NCBI RefSeq assembly: GCF_000952155.1
Contig: NZ_JYON01000019.1
Location: 1 to 64,000, forward strand
Length of the DNA: 64,000 nucleotides
Source: Aliterella atlantica CENA595
Lineage (GTDB): Bacteria > Cyanobacteriota > Cyanobacteriia > Cyanobacteriales > Chroococcidiopsidaceae
Direction: 5' to 3'
Shown: positions 53,747-63,496 of the stretch, piece after piece
How the letters are laid out: each line of letters opens with the position of its first letter
Position numbering within the stretch: position 1 is the first letter of the stretch
Translations under genes and position numbers: made by a program
Notes under the pieces: model-generated
The model's input: only the letters and a program-made list of their open reading frames with translations
What the model was told of the DNA's origin: nothing
Database searches by the model: none

Positions 53747-54160
53747 TTGACTTCTAATACACTGCTGCAAAGAATCAACCAACATCAATATCTACGCGAT
53801 TTGCGGAACAAATTGTTACGTCTTCATGCTTGTTTGGTAGATACAGAGCGCAATGCCTACGAACAAGTGAGCGGAAGAGTAACTAGCGGCGAATTGCTGC
53901 AACTTTTGATTGATAGCGAACAATTTGCCTGGTTGCACCGCATCTCTTTACTTGTAGTGCGAATTGACGAAATGCTGCAAGCAGACGAACCATTATTGCT
54001 AGAAGATGTTGAAAGTCTAGTTACTGAAGTCGGTATTTTACTGATGCCATCCGAGGTAGGCAATGGATTTGCGAGAAAATATTACAATGCGCTCCAAAGC
54101 GAACCCGATGTTGTACTAGCACATGCAGAGGTGACAGAGCTTCTAGCATCAGCTAAATAA
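53747..54160 (+). CDS. Conserved hypothetical helical protein
   Basis: A 137-residue protein of unknown function. The frame opens at TTG 53714, but GGGAGG at 53731 best serves a start at TTG 53747 (LTSNTLLQRINQHQYLRDLR), so I choose it with some doubt. It appears all-helical: KLLRLHACLVDTERNAYEQV, then RVTSGELLQLLIDSEQFAWL and RISLLVVRIDEMLQADEPLL. No motif points to an enzyme. It is monocistronic, with a hairpin terminator after it. Confidence 0.7.
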   Translation: MTSNTLLQRINQHQYLRDLRNKLLRLHACLVDTERNAYEQVSGRVTSGELLQLLIDSEQFAWLHRISLLVVRIDEMLQADEPLLLEDVESLVTEVGILLMPSEVGNGFARKYYNALQSEPDVVLAHAEVTELLASAK

Positions 54161-54165
54161 ACCAA

Positions 54166-54205
54166 TTGAGGACAATGTACTTGCTGTATGTTGTCCTCAA
54201 AACTA
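54166..54205. terminator. Hairpin between convergent genes
   Basis: TTGAGGACAA (54166-54175) and TTGTCCTCAA (54191-54200) form a perfect 10-base stem over 15 bases. The U-tract is weak, so termination is likely but not certain. Confidence 0.55.
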
Positions 54206-54391
54206 TACTAGGGTGCTATTGGGCGATCGCACATCATCTCTTGCCATCGGTACTTTGCGGCAATCTTTAGGGTTATTGACAGGATCGCAAGCTTGATAGG
54301 ATGCTCTACTTATGCTAAAGGCAGGTTTATCAGTAGGAAAGCTTATAGATATTAAGGTTAAGATTAAACCAATCCTAAATAAACTAATCAT
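54203..54391 (-). CDS. Small secreted protein
   Basis: From ATG 54391, with GGGAGA seven bases upstream, the frame gives MISLFRIGLILTLISISFPT, a short signal peptide. A mature part of about 40 residues follows, with two cysteines (YQACDPVNNPKDCRKVPMAR). The cysteine spacing suggests a disulfide. A longer frame from 54472 lacks signal character. No family is recognised; it could be a fortuitous frame. Confidence 0.5.
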   Translation of the reverse strand: MISLFRIGLILTLISISFPTDKPAFSISRASYQACDPVNNPKDCRKVPMARDDVRSPNSTLV

Positions 54392-54557
54392 CTCGTGAAA
54401 TCTCCCATTGCCCGAATTTAGAATATTTTCAAACTTATAAATAATCTCTATTTTACTCGACGACATCGGCAAGCGATAAGTTGCTGTATTAACTTAAAGC
54501 ACGATCGCACCATCTAGTAAATAGCACTAAACTAGGCGATCGCGCATTTACGCTTTC

Positions 54558-56363
54558 TTACTCTAAGCGCAGTACAGCCATAAACGCTTCTTGCGGTACA
54601 TCTACCGTACCTACAGACTTCATTCGCTTTTTGCCTTTAGCTTGCTTTTGCAAGAGCTTTTTCTTGCGGCTGATGTCGCCGCCGTAGCACTTGGCAAGTA
54701 CGTCTTTACGCAAAGCGGGGATATGTTCGCTGGCGATAACTTTACTGCCAATAGCTGCTTGGATTGGTACTTTGAACTGATGGCGCGGTATTAACTCTTT
54801 AAGTTTTTCGGCTAAAGCTCGTCCGACGTTGTATGCTTTATCGCGGTGGACGATGGTGGCTAAAGAGTCTACTGGATCGTTGTTGATTAAAATATCTAGT
54901 TTTACCAAGTTATTTTCGCGGTAGCCAATCAAGTGATATTCCATGCTGGCATAGCCGCGCGTGCGCGACTTCATTTGATCGAAAAAGTCTGTAACTACTT
55001 CCGCCAACGGCAACTCATAAGTTAGCGTCGTTCGTCCTTGGGTAAGATACTTCATATCTTTGAAAATCCCTCGCCGCGATTGACACAACTCCATCAAAGT
55101 GCCAACAAAGTTTTCAGGAGTAATCATGTCTACTTTGACGTACGGTTCTTCAATTTTCTCGCGTTCGTTAGGTTCGGGCAATGTGCTGGGATTGTCTACA
55201 TACAACACTTCGCCTTTATTTGTAGTTACTCGATAAACTACTGATGGGGCTGTAGTGATTAAATCTAAGTTATATTCCCGTTCTAACCTTTCTTGCACGA
55301 TTTCCATGTGCAGCAAACCTAAAAAGCCGCACCGGAAGCCAAAACCCATTGCGCTTGATGTTTCTGGTTCGTAGTTTAAAGCTGCATCGTTTAATTTCAG
55401 CTTTTCTAAAGCATCGCGCAAATCTTCAAATTGATCGGCATCTGTGGGAAACAAGCCGCAAAATACCATTGGATTGGCTTCTGTATAGCCTGGTAATGGC
55501 TCTTTTGCCCGCCGAGTAGCTAAAGTAATCGTATCGCCTACCCTAGCATCGGCTACAGCTTTAATTGCTGCTGCTAGATAACCTACTTCTCCGGCGTGGA
55601 GTTCGTCTACTTGCTTTTGTGTTGGTGAAAGCACTCCCAATTCATCAATTTCGTATTCTTTACCTGATGCCATCAGGAAAATGCGATCGCCTTTTTTTAC
55701 CGTTCCATCCATCACCCGAAAATAGACGATTACGCCTCGGTAGCTATCGTAATAGCTATCAAAAATTAAGGATCTTAATGGTTCTGTAACTGTATCTTGT
55801 GGCGGCGGTACGCGCTCGACTATTGCTTCTAAAATCTCAGCTATGCCTATGCCTTCTTTGGCTGATGCTAAGATTGCATTGCTACAGTCCAGTCCAATTA
55901 TTTCCTCGATTTCGCCTATTACCCTTTCTGGTTCTGCTCCTGGTAAATCGATTTTGTTTAAAACTGGGATAATTTCTAAATTATGCTCTAGGGCTAGATA
56001 CACATTAGCTAGAGTTTGGGCTTCAACTCCTTGAGATGCATCTACTACTAACAACGCACCTTCGCAAGCAGCTAAACTGCGCGACACTTCATAGGAGAAA
56101 TCCACATGACCTGGTGTATCAATTAAATTTAGAACGTAGGGCAAACCATCTTTAGATTGATAGTTCATTCGCGCTGCTTGCAACTTGATCGTAATGCCGC
56201 GCTCTCGTTCTAAGTCCATATTATCGAGAAACTGCTCTTTCATTTGCCGCTGCTCTACTGTGCCTGTAGTCTGCAACAAGCGGTCTGCTAGAGTTGATTT
56301 TCCGTGATCGATATGAGCTATGATCGAAAAATTACGAATTCGAGATACAGGAACATCAGTCAT
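54558..56363 (-). CDS. lepA: Elongation factor 4 (LepA)
   Basis: Ribosome-associated GTPase that affects initiation and back-translocation under stress. ATG 56363 ([20 protein letters not shown]) is preferred to 56381 because it matches the family start. G1 is [10 protein letters not shown]2 is [13 protein letters not shown]3 is DTPGHVDF and G4 is NKID. EF-G-like domains follow, and the LepA-specific C-terminal domain ends with [24 protein letters not shown], typical of this protein. Its 601 residues are normal. Confidence 0.96.
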   Translation of the reverse strand: MTDVPVSRIRNFSIIAHIDHGKSTLADRLLQTTGTVEQRQMKEQFLDNMDLERERGITIKLQAARMNYQSKDGLPYVLNLIDTPGHVDFSYEVSRSLAACEGALLVVDASQGVEAQTLANVYLALEHNLEIIPVLNKIDLPGAEPERVIGEIEEIIGLDCSNAILASAKEGIGIAEILEAIVERVPPPQDTVTEPLRSLIFDSYYDSYRGVIVYFRVMDGTVKKGDRIFLMASGKEYEIDELGVLSPTQKQVDELHAGEVGYLAAAIKAVADARVGDTITLATRRAKEPLPGYTEANPMVFCGLFPTDADQFEDLRDALEKLKLNDAALNYEPETSSAMGFGFRCGFLGLLHMEIVQERLEREYNLDLITTAPSVVYRVTTNKGEVLYVDNPSTLPEPNEREKIEEPYVKVDMITPENFVGTLMELCQSRRGIFKDMKYLTQGRTTLTYELPLAEVVTDFFDQMKSRTRGYASMEYHLIGYRENNLVKLDILINNDPVDSLATIVHRDKAYNVGRALAEKLKELIPRHQFKVPIQAAIGSKVIASEHIPALRKDVLAKCYGGDISRKKKLLQKQAKGKKRMKSVGTVDVPQEAFMAVLRLE

Positions 56364-56644
56364 ATTTTTATTTAGCAGCAAACAAAGTTAAATATTGTCA
56401 TACTTAATGCATTTTAGTGTCTACTACAGCGCTATAACACCAATAGCAAGTAGTTTTTATACACATTAATCGCCAGAGGCGGGAGGATTATTTTTTATTT
56501 TTACAGGAAGACCATACAATATACCTTAGCGGCATAGGCGCGTTTTTAGCATTGACTGCTAAAGTGTAATTGCCCAAGCTATAATAAATTCCGCATTACA
56601 GCAGTAAAAACGTTAACTAAAAAACACTGCATCATAACCTCATT

Positions 56645-56872
56645 ATGAATGAAAATAGCATTGATTTAGATTCTTTTGATGACAAAGTAGAAATTTCCAT
56701 TCAGCTAGACTCAGCTTTACTCGATCAATTACAACACTTAACCAAGGAACCAAGCAAAGTAATTGAAGTAGCAATCCGCCAGTGGTTGCGGGGTGAAACG
56801 CAAAGAGATGACGAACTAACGCGCACTCTTGGGCGCACGCCTGTACCGCCACGCGGTGAATGGAATGACTGA
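56645..56872 (+). CDS. Small ribbon-helix-helix-like protein
   Basis: A 75-residue acidic protein. VEISIQLDSALLDQLQHLTK and EPSKVIEVAIRQWLRGE resemble the beta-strand plus two helices of CopG/Arc repressors. The tail RTLGRTPVPPRGEWND is not part of that fold. Such proteins are often antitoxin-like or DNA-binding, but no toxin gene follows. It is 124 bases upstream of the histidine kinase on the same strand, and a connection is unproven. Confidence 0.7.
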   Translation: MNENSIDLDSFDDKVEISIQLDSALLDQLQHLTKEPSKVIEVAIRQWLRGETQRDDELTRTLGRTPVPPRGEWND

Positions 56873-56995
56873 AGCACTAGCAGCATAAACTTGGGCAAGT
56901 AAAACTTTTCTGTTATTAATTCGAGCGATTTAAAATTTTTTGTGCCAAACTCGAAGCAAGTATTGATTAGCTTTTTGTTATTTTAAAAGCGTTAC

Positions 56996-58774
56996 ATGAG
57001 CGTCTCTGCTAATTCCGAACCACCGCTATCTATATCGACTGAGGCAATAGGCGATCGCAATTCTAGTTCGCTATGGCGCGATCTTGGCTCGGAGTTAGTA
57101 TTTACGCAGGATGTTACGGGGCGTTATTTATCTTTTTATTGGCAGCAAGCTGAGAATTTTGACTTAAATGCCGAGCAAACTGTTACGCGCTCTCTAAACG
57201 AAACTTTTGCACCTGTAGACTTAGCTGCATATTTACAGAGGGTACAGCGGATTGTGTCTAGCATGACTCCCGAACGCTGTAAGTGTTTGTTTAGATATAA
57301 ACAATATTTATGGAGTTTTGAATTAGTTATTAGCCCCATCCCATCAACAAGCCAAACGGCAAATAGAGTTTTGGTAATGGGAAGGCAGTTAGAACAAGAA
57401 GCGACACAACAATTATCTCTTACTCCTCAAACTGTATGTCAATCGATTGTCGTGCCGTCAGCAGAATCAAAGAAACTGCTGATTCATATTGCGCGTAACA
57501 TCCGCCGAACATTAGACTTAAATACAATTTGGCAGCAGACAGTAGATAGTTTGGGAGAAGCGCTAGGCGTAAGTCATTGTATAGTCTGCGCCTATCGGGA
57601 AAATTCCGAACAAGTACACGTAGTAGCCGAATACCGTCAAATACCTGTGCGTTCGATGGTAGGCGTAGAAATATCCATTGCTGATGATGCTGGTTTTAGT
57701 CAAGCGCTAAAAACTCTAGAACCTGTAGTAGTCGATCAAATAGATAGCCCTAGTTTTCAGCAGTCTTTACTTGTAGTTGCTACATATTATCAAGGTAAGC
57801 CTAACGGGTTGATTAGTCTGCGCCAATGCGTGCGGCGATCGCCAAAGCAAAAAAGCGATCGCTCAGACTTAGTTACACCTCCCCGCCAGTGGACGGCGGA
57901 TGAAATTGAGTTAGTGCGCGAAGTAGCAGAACAAGTAGGAACGGCGATCGCTCATGCTACTCTCTATAAGGAATTAGAAGAAGCGCGAATCCAAGCAGAA
58001 GAAGCTTCTAGGCTAAAAAGCGAGTTTTTAGCAAATACTTCTCACGAAATCCGCACGCCGTTAAATGGAATGCTGGGCTTTCTCAAGCTAATTTTAGAAG
58101 GGATGGCGGACGATCCAGAGGAACAGCAAGAATTTATCAAAGAGGCTTACGGTTCGGCTATCCATTTGCTGCATATCCTTAATGACATTTTAGATATTGC
58201 CAAGATTGAAGCTGGCAAAATGGAGCTAGAACTTGGTAGAGTCAAGCTAGATGATTTGTTTAGTCACGTCGAAAATTTTACTAAGCCGCAAGCCGAACAA
58301 AAGAATTTAAGCTTCATGATTCAAAAGCCCGATACGGCTGATGAAATTGTTGTCTATGGTAACTACAAGCGTTTGTTGCAGGTAATGCTGAATTTAGTTA
58401 GCAACGCACTTAAGTTTACCGATGAAGGCGGAATAACTATTAGCGCTGATGTCGTGCGGAAAAAGATTGTATTTCAAGACTACGAACTTCCAGGTATTGT
58501 CAAAATCCGCGTTGTCGATACTGGTATTGGTGTTTCTTTAGAAAAACAAGAAAAGCTATTTCAATCATTTAGTCAAGTAGATGGTACTCTAACACGCCCT
58601 TATGGTGGTACTGGCTTAGGTCTAACAATCTCGCAAAAGCTTGTAGAAGCTATGGGCGGTGAAGTTTACTTCTTTAGTATGGGCGAGGGATTAGGTTCTA
58701 CAGTTATGTTTACTGTACCGTTATACCAAGAACCTGTAATGTCTTCAGCACCAATTGATGATTCAGCAAATTAA
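56996..58774 (+). CDS. Sensor histidine kinase (PAS-like, GAF, HisKA, HATPase)
   Basis: A soluble two-component sensor with no membrane segment. Residues about 20-135 look PAS-like (LVFTQDVTGRYLSFYWQQAE). Residues about 160-325 are a GAF domain whose GVSHCIVCAY segment (Cys195, Cys198) could take a bilin or sense redox, though no bilin-lyase motif is evident. The H-box is LANTSHEIRTPLNGML with H350. The ATPase has NLVSNALKF, DTGIGV and GGTGLGLTISQKLVEAMGG. Its 592 residues carry no receiver, so its response regulator is elsewhere. The partner and signal are unknown. Confidence 0.9.
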   Translation: MSVSANSEPPLSISTEAIGDRNSSSLWRDLGSELVFTQDVTGRYLSFYWQQAENFDLNAEQTVTRSLNETFAPVDLAAYLQRVQRIVSSMTPERCKCLFRYKQYLWSFELVISPIPSTSQTANRVLVMGRQLEQEATQQLSLTPQTVCQSIVVPSAESKKLLIHIARNIRRTLDLNTIWQQTVDSLGEALGVSHCIVCAYRENSEQVHVVAEYRQIPVRSMVGVEISIADDAGFSQALKTLEPVVVDQIDSPSFQQSLLVVATYYQGKPNGLISLRQCVRRSPKQKSDRSDLVTPPRQWTADEIELVREVAEQVGTAIAHATLYKELEEARIQAEEASRLKSEFLANTSHEIRTPLNGMLGFLKLILEGMADDPEEQQEFIKEAYGSAIHLLHILNDILDIAKIEAGKMELELGRVKLDDLFSHVENFTKPQAEQKNLSFMIQKPDTADEIVVYGNYKRLLQVMLNLVSNALKFTDEGGITISADVVRKKIVFQDYELPGIVKIRVVDTGIGVSLEKQEKLFQSFSQVDGTLTRPYGGTGLGLTISQKLVEAMGGEVYFFSMGEGLGSTVMFTVPLYQEPVMSSAPIDDSAN

Positions 58775-59005
58775 TATTTTCATAGCCAAAATATTAACAG
58801 TCTCATTACAAATCCAATCAAAATATGCAAGCTTAATAAACATTTATAAGTTGTCATTAAGTAAAACTAAGAGGATGTTTTCTTGACAACGATTTAAATT
58901 ACTATTAGGCTTATAAACGCTTGCTCATTAATATAATAGTGCTTATCAGCTATAAAATAAGTACCACCATTTGTCAGATATTACCCTAATTTAGGTAGTT
59001 TAATT

Positions 59006-60226
59006 ATGAGAATTATTACTCGTACTTCTACTTTATTTCTTACTTTTGCTTTTCTAGTTGCTGGTTGCAGTCAAACTCAAAATTCTACTTCAACTACAAC
59101 AACTACAACATCAACTACAACTACTTCTGCAAAGCCTATTCCTATCGGTATTGCTGTAGCGCAAACTAGCAATGTAGCGTTATTAGGTCAAGAACAAGTA
59201 GCTGGGGTAAAGATTGCTGAAAAGTATTTTAACGATAAAGGTGGCATCAATGGCACGCCGATTAAAGTAGTATTTCAAGATACTGCTGGCGATGAATCTG
59301 GCACAATTAATGCTTTTCAGACTTTAATTACTAGAGATAAAGTAGTAGGTATAGTAGGACCTACATTATCACAACAAGCATTTAGCGCTGACCCCATTGC
59401 TGAAAGGGCAAGAGTTCCCGTTTTAGGACCTTCTAATACTGCTAAGGGTATCCCGCAAATAGGTGAATATATTGCGCGTGTATCTGCACCTGTTTCTGTA
59501 GTAGCTCCTAATTCTGTAGCAGCAGCTATAAAAATTAATCCTAATACTAAAAAAGTAGCTGTATTCTACGCACAAAATGATGCATTTAGCAAGTCAGAAA
59601 CAGAGATCTTTCAGCAAACAGTGAAGGATAAAGGGCTTAATTTAGTTACAGTACAAAAGTTTCAAACTACCGATACTGACTTTCAAACCCAAGCAACAAA
59701 TGCAATTAATTTAAAACCAGATTTAATAATTATTTCTGGATTAGCATCTGATGGTGGTAATTTAATTAAACAATTGCGCGAACTTGGTTATAAAGGTTTA
59801 ATTATTGGTGGTAATGGTTTAAATACTTCAAATGTATTTGCTGTATGTAAAGCACTTTGCGATGGCGTAACCATAGCACAAGCTTATAGTCCCAATCATC
59901 CTGGAGAAATTAATAATGCCTTTCGCACTGCATATAGAGAGCAATATAAGAAAGAACCGCCGCAATTTAGCGCTCAAGCTTTTACGGCTGTGCAAGTATA
60001 TGTAGATGCACTCAAAGCTGTAGATGCAAAGACAAAAGTTAGTACGTTACCAATTGATAAATTAAGAACTGAATTAAACAAGCAGTTATTAGTAGGAAAA
60101 TATCAAACTCCTTTAGGCGAAATTGCCTTTACCCCAGAAGGTGAGATTATCCAAAACGAATTTTATGTGGCGCAAATAGATATGAGTCCAGATGGCAATG
60201 CTGGTAAGTTTGCTTACATCAAATAG
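59006..60226 (+). CDS. ABC transporter substrate-binding lipoprotein for amino acids (LivJ/NatB type)
   Basis: Binding protein of a branched-chain/neutral amino acid uptake system. The lipoprotein signal ends LVAGC (Cys21), followed by a Thr/Ser-rich linker. Periplasmic-binding fold type I: IPIGIAVAQTSNVALLGQEQ, then YFNDKGGINGTPIKVVFQDT, VVGIVGPTLSQQAFSA and KVAVFYAQNDAFSKSE. YSPNHPGEINNAFRTAYREQ lies in the C-terminal lobe. Its 406 residues are normal. It is the first of a uptake operon with two permease genes and an ATPase gene downstream; other cyanobacteria call related proteins NatB. Confidence 0.92.
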   Translation: MRIITRTSTLFLTFAFLVAGCSQTQNSTSTTTTTTSTTTTSAKPIPIGIAVAQTSNVALLGQEQVAGVKIAEKYFNDKGGINGTPIKVVFQDTAGDESGTINAFQTLITRDKVVGIVGPTLSQQAFSADPIAERARVPVLGPSNTAKGIPQIGEYIARVSAPVSVVAPNSVAAAIKINPNTKKVAVFYAQNDAFSKSETEIFQQTVKDKGLNLVTVQKFQTTDTDFQTQATNAINLKPDLIIISGLASDGGNLIKQLRELGYKGLIIGGNGLNTSNVFAVCKALCDGVTIAQAYSPNHPGEINNAFRTAYREQYKKEPPQFSAQAFTAVQVYVDALKAVDAKTKVSTLPIDKLRTELNKQLLVGKYQTPLGEIAFTPEGEIIQNEFYVAQIDMSPDGNAGKFAYIK

Positions 60227-60234
60227 CAAAAATT

Positions 60235-61185
60235 ATGGACATAACTATATTTTTGCAGCAGTTTTTAAACGGGTTATCTATCGGTAGCGCTTATGCTATT
60301 TTTGCTTTGGGTTATACGTTAATATTTTCAATTTTAGGAATTATTAATTTTGCTCATGGGGCAATTTTCACGCTAGGCGCTTACTTTACTTATACTTTAA
60401 TGGGTGGAGCTTTTGGTTTTAGCGGTTTATTAGCAAACGCAGCTTTACCTATACAATTGCCTTTTGCTTTTGCCCTAATTTTAGGTAGTATATTAGCTGG
60501 ATTAGTAGGCGTTGCGGTCGAACGTTTTGCCTTTCGCCCGTTGCGACGTAAAGGTTCCGATCCTTTGCTTACTGTTGTTTCTAGCTTAGGTGTTGCTGTT
60601 GTAATTGTAAACTTAATTCAGTATTTAGTGGGAGCAGAAAACTATACATTTCCTACTAACACTTATGGAAATTTACCACCAGCAATAAACTTCGGTACGG
60701 TAGAAAATCCTGTGCCAATTCGCACTGTGCAGGTAGTAATATTTTGCGTATCGGTAGTAATTTTACTTGTGCTTACCTATTTTATAAATAACACAAAATA
60801 TGGTAAAGCAATGCAGGCGATCGCTGAGGATGCAACTACAGCAAGCTTACTCGGAATAAATAGCGATCGCTTTATAGTTTTGACGTTTTTTATCAGCAGC
60901 TTCCTAGCTGGATTAGCAGGAACTTTGGTGGCTTCTAGCGTAAGTATTTCTGGTCCTTTTTTTGGTATTAATTTTGGTTTAAAAGGATTAGCTGTAATTG
61001 TATTAGGCGGGTTAGGTAGTATTCCTGGCGCTGTATTGGGAGGCTTATTGATTGGCTTAATTGAGGCATTTGTTCCAGCAGAATATTCAGCCTATAAAGA
61101 TGCTGTTGCTTTTGGCATACTGTTTATTATGCTAGTAGTGCGTCCGCAAGGATTGCTGGGAAGGCGCTTGATTCAAAAAGTTTAG
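60235..61185 (+). CDS. livH: Branched-chain amino acid ABC transporter permease (LivH type)
   Basis: Inner-membrane subunit with about eight segments. LSIGSAYAIFALGYTLIFSI and GIINFAHGAIFTLGAYFTY are the LivH hallmarks. The ATPase-contact loop is MQAIAEDATTASLLGINSDR, typical of the EAA-like element of LivH. GLKGLAVIVLGGLGSIPGAVLGGLLIGLIE is the conserved C-terminal block. Its 316 residues are normal. It starts 8 bases after the binding-protein stop. The next transporter gene is 1.3 kb downstream, because an unrelated gene pair and a Uma2 gene intervene. Confidence 0.94.
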   Translation: MDITIFLQQFLNGLSIGSAYAIFALGYTLIFSILGIINFAHGAIFTLGAYFTYTLMGGAFGFSGLLANAALPIQLPFAFALILGSILAGLVGVAVERFAFRPLRRKGSDPLLTVVSSLGVAVVIVNLIQYLVGAENYTFPTNTYGNLPPAINFGTVENPVPIRTVQVVIFCVSVVILLVLTYFINNTKYGKAMQAIAEDATTASLLGINSDRFIVLTFFISSFLAGLAGTLVASSVSISGPFFGINFGLKGLAVIVLGGLGSIPGAVLGGLLIGLIEAFVPAEYSAYKDAVAFGILFIMLVVRPQGLLGRRLIQKV

Positions 61186-61308
61186 TTGAAACTAATAGAA
61201 AATATCGCTCGGATCGTAATCCAATCCTTAAGTTATTTACTGAAACACGAGGTAAATTATGATACAACGGTAGTCTAACAATTTTGTGGCACAATTAAGG
61301 AGCGTGTT

Positions 61309-61500
61309 ATTCTACCAACAAACGAGCAAGCACAAGCCTGCCTTCGGGTTTGTCAAATGTTTTCTAACTGCTACCGAAACATTGAGCTTTTCCGTTTCGA
61401 CGAGCAGATAGGAGTTGTTTTCGTCTTTGCAGGAGAGGAACTACAGGTAATTATTAACTCTCAAGGACAATGGAGATTTTTGGATGCAACCGAACTTTGA
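61309..61500 (+). CDS. DUF6888-like small protein, apparent ATT start
   Basis: A 63-residue frame reading ILPTNEQAQACLRVCQMFSN, then CYRNIELFRFDEQIGVVFVF and AGEELQVIINSQGQWRFLDA. It strongly resembles the short cyanobacterial DUF6888 proteins that pair with DUF6887. No ATG, GTG or TTG lies in this frame upstream of the conserved part, but AAGGAG (61297-61302) sits six bases before ATT 61309, an ideal spacing. Either ATT is the start (as in infC) or the start was lost by mutation. Its last 17 bases overlap the next gene. Function unknown. Confidence 0.65.
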   Translation: MLPTNEQAQACLRVCQMFSNCYRNIELFRFDEQIGVVFVFAGEELQVIINSQGQWRFLDATEL

Positions 61501-61720
61501 GACAATGACAAATGCACAGCTAATTGCCTATGCTCTTGCTCATCGGGAACACATAGAACCTCTGCGAGTTCTTTATCAACGTAGAACACCGGATGCAGAA
61601 GCTGTTTGGTTCAATCTTCCTCAAACAGAAGAGGAAGCAAAACAGCAGTTCGATCAGTTTAAGCAGATAGTTGCTCAGAAAGATAATAAGCGCAATAATT
61701 CTGGCACTTTATCAGAATAA
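61484..61720 (+). CDS. DUF6887-like small protein
   Basis: A 78-residue protein: MQPNFETMTNAQLIAYALAH, then REHIEPLRVLYQRRTPDAEA and LPQTEEEAKQQFDQFKQIVA. The opening (N-x-(D/E)-x-MT-x-x-(E/Q)L-x-x-Y-x-LAHR) is a recurring small-protein pattern in cyanobacteria. ATG 61484 overlaps the preceding gene by 17 bases, so they are translated as a pair. The two-gene arrangement is toxin-antitoxin-like in form, but no activity is known. Confidence 0.72.
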   Translation: MQPNFETMTNAQLIAYALAHREHIEPLRVLYQRRTPDAEAVWFNLPQTEEEAKQQFDQFKQIVAQKDNKRNNSGTLSE

Positions 61721-61726
61721 ATTAAG

Positions 61727-62419
61727 TCACAAATCTGGATCTATTCCTTGCGATCGCAATTTCTCTTCTAACATTCGAGCGCGTTGTTCGGCTTGGATCG
61801 CACGTTGTTCTGCTTGCTGCGCGTACTCTTGCGCTGTCAAATATCTTTGCCCTTGCTCGTTATACCAATATAACCAGTCGCGGGTAATTCCTTGATGCGT
61901 TCCTTCTTCTTTACCAATTCCTAAACCAATTTCTGGTATCCATACAGGATTACCTGGGAGCAAATCATAGCTACCTTCAACCAAGCGATAAACTTCTAAT
62001 GGTGGCTTGCGACGGCGGCGAGGATTGTACACAGCGTAGTACAAAATTCCGATTTCAGCATACTTAGCCCTTTTTTTGCTGTATTCGCCGCGATAAGTCT
62101 CTGAAACGATTTCGATGACTAAAATAGGTAGTTGCTTTTCCTCCCAAACTAAATAACTTAAGCGCAAATCTTCATCAATTAGACGCTCAACCCCTAAACT
62201 TAAAAATCCATCAGGCACGATCGCAGGTTCATCAGGATCGTAATATACCCCCATATCAACACCAAAATACCAATCCCAACGATCTCCCCAGATTCTAGCT
62301 AGGATTTCTTCTAACAAAGTTGGAATTAGATGTTGCAGTTGATTATCTAGGGGAGTATCGTCAGAACTAGGTAAGTCCTCGGCAGTAGGCAAATATTGTT
62401 GCGAACGGTACTCGAACAT
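61727..62419 (-). CDS. Uma2 (DUF820) family putative nuclease
   Basis: A 230-residue member of the longer type. MGVYYDPDEPAIVPDGFLSL is the acidic-Pro motif, LSYLVWEEKQLPILVIEIVSETYRGEYSKKR the E/K block, and YYAVYNPRRRRKPPLEVYRL the later strand. The C-terminal 45 residues are a charged helix with tandem AEQRA(I/R) units, parallel to the AEAQRA units of the gene at 2116. It lies on the strand opposite to the amino-acid transporter operon and splits it. Its stop is 6 bases from the convergent small gene. Confidence 0.88.
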   Translation of the reverse strand: MFEYRSQQYLPTAEDLPSSDDTPLDNQLQHLIPTLLEEILARIWGDRWDWYFGVDMGVYYDPDEPAIVPDGFLSLGVERLIDEDLRLSYLVWEEKQLPILVIEIVSETYRGEYSKKRAKYAEIGILYYAVYNPRRRRKPPLEVYRLVEGSYDLLPGNPVWIPEIGLGIGKEEGTHQGITRDWLYWYNEQGQRYLTAQEYAQQAEQRAIQAEQRARMLEEKLRSQGIDPDL

Positions 62420-62465
62420 GGTAAGTTGCCCCAGAACTATCTAACTTACATCTTATTAGCAAAAA

Positions 62466-63407
62466 ATGGCTGAATTTATCGCCACTTATGGAAATTTAAT
62501 TGTCTCTATGGTACTAGGGGCAATGTTAGGGTTATCTCTATATTTACCCTTGATGGCTGGACAATTATCTCTAGCTAGTCCTGGATTTTATGCTTTAGGT
62601 GGTTATATTGCGGCAATTTTATCTACTAGCGTGTTTAAATCTTCTGCGCCATTATTTCCCATTCCCTTGTTGCTATTAGAGATGTTAATTGCTGGCGTAG
62701 TTTGCGGCATTTTGGGGATAGTAGTAGGTATTCCTGCGTTGCGCTTGAAGGGAATATATTTAGCGATCGCAACTATTGCTTTTGTCGAAGTTCTGCGCGT
62801 AGTATCCTTAAACTTAGAGATTACTGGCGGTGCAGTGGGGATTTTTGGCGTACCGCAACCATTTGAAAGTGCGATCGCTTATTTGTGGGTAGCTATACCT
62901 TTACTCTTACTTAGTATGGTATTTCTCTACCGTCTAGAGCAAATTAAAGTCGGTAGGGCTTTTGCAGCGATTCGAGAAGATGAACTAGCCGCCGATGCAA
63001 TGGGTATCAATCCTACATACTACAAAGTTCTTGCCTTTACTTTAGGCGCAATATTAGCAGGGATGGTAGGGGCAATTAGCGCTCACTTCTTAAACACCTG
63101 GAACGCCCGTCAAGGCACGTTTGATGCCAGTATTATCTATTTGACCTTTGTCTTGATTGGTGGCTCTAGAAGCTTTGTAGGACCCGTTTTAGGAGGTATG
63201 GTATTTACAGCACTACCTGAAGTATTAAGGGCAATTGCCGATACTAGCGGTTTACCTAGTGCGATCGCCCAATTTCTCCGCGATGGGCGTTTAATTATAT
63301 TTGGGTTGCTGATTGTATTCGGTACGATATTTTTTCCTCAAGGTTTAGTAACGCCAGAATTGTTTAAAAAGTCAAAAGTTAAAAGTCAAAAGTTAAGAGA
63401 ACACTAG
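62466..63407 (+). CDS. livM: Branched-chain amino acid ABC transporter permease (LivM type)
   Basis: Second permease subunit, about eight to nine membrane segments in 313 residues. LYLPLMAGQLSLASPGFYAL, then GGYIAAILSTSVF, and IPALRLKGIYLAIATIAFVE are LivM hallmarks. The ATPase-contact loop is GRAFAAIREDELAADAMGIN. TFVLIGGSRSFVGPVLGGMV is the C-terminal block. ATG 62466 follows the Uma2 gene divergently (46 bases). The start of transcription is uncertain given the insertion between livH and livM. Confidence 0.93.
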   Translation: MAEFIATYGNLIVSMVLGAMLGLSLYLPLMAGQLSLASPGFYALGGYIAAILSTSVFKSSAPLFPIPLLLLEMLIAGVVCGILGIVVGIPALRLKGIYLAIATIAFVEVLRVVSLNLEITGGAVGIFGVPQPFESAIAYLWVAIPLLLLSMVFLYRLEQIKVGRAFAAIREDELAADAMGINPTYYKVLAFTLGAILAGMVGAISAHFLNTWNARQGTFDASIIYLTFVLIGGSRSFVGPVLGGMVFTALPEVLRAIADTSGLPSAIAQFLRDGRLIIFGLLIVFGTIFFPQGLVTPELFKKSKVKSQKLREH

Positions 63408-63496
63408 AACACACAACCAAATTTTCAACTACTTTTTCCTTGGCGCTTTTGGCGGTTCGTTTAAAAACCTTTTTCGCTACCCAATTAATTTATCTA

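Noticed and set aside
56996..58774. GAF domain as a phytochrome-type bilin sensor
   Set aside because: Cysteines are present but the bilin-binding motifs around them (such as a CHxx or DxCF signature) are not.
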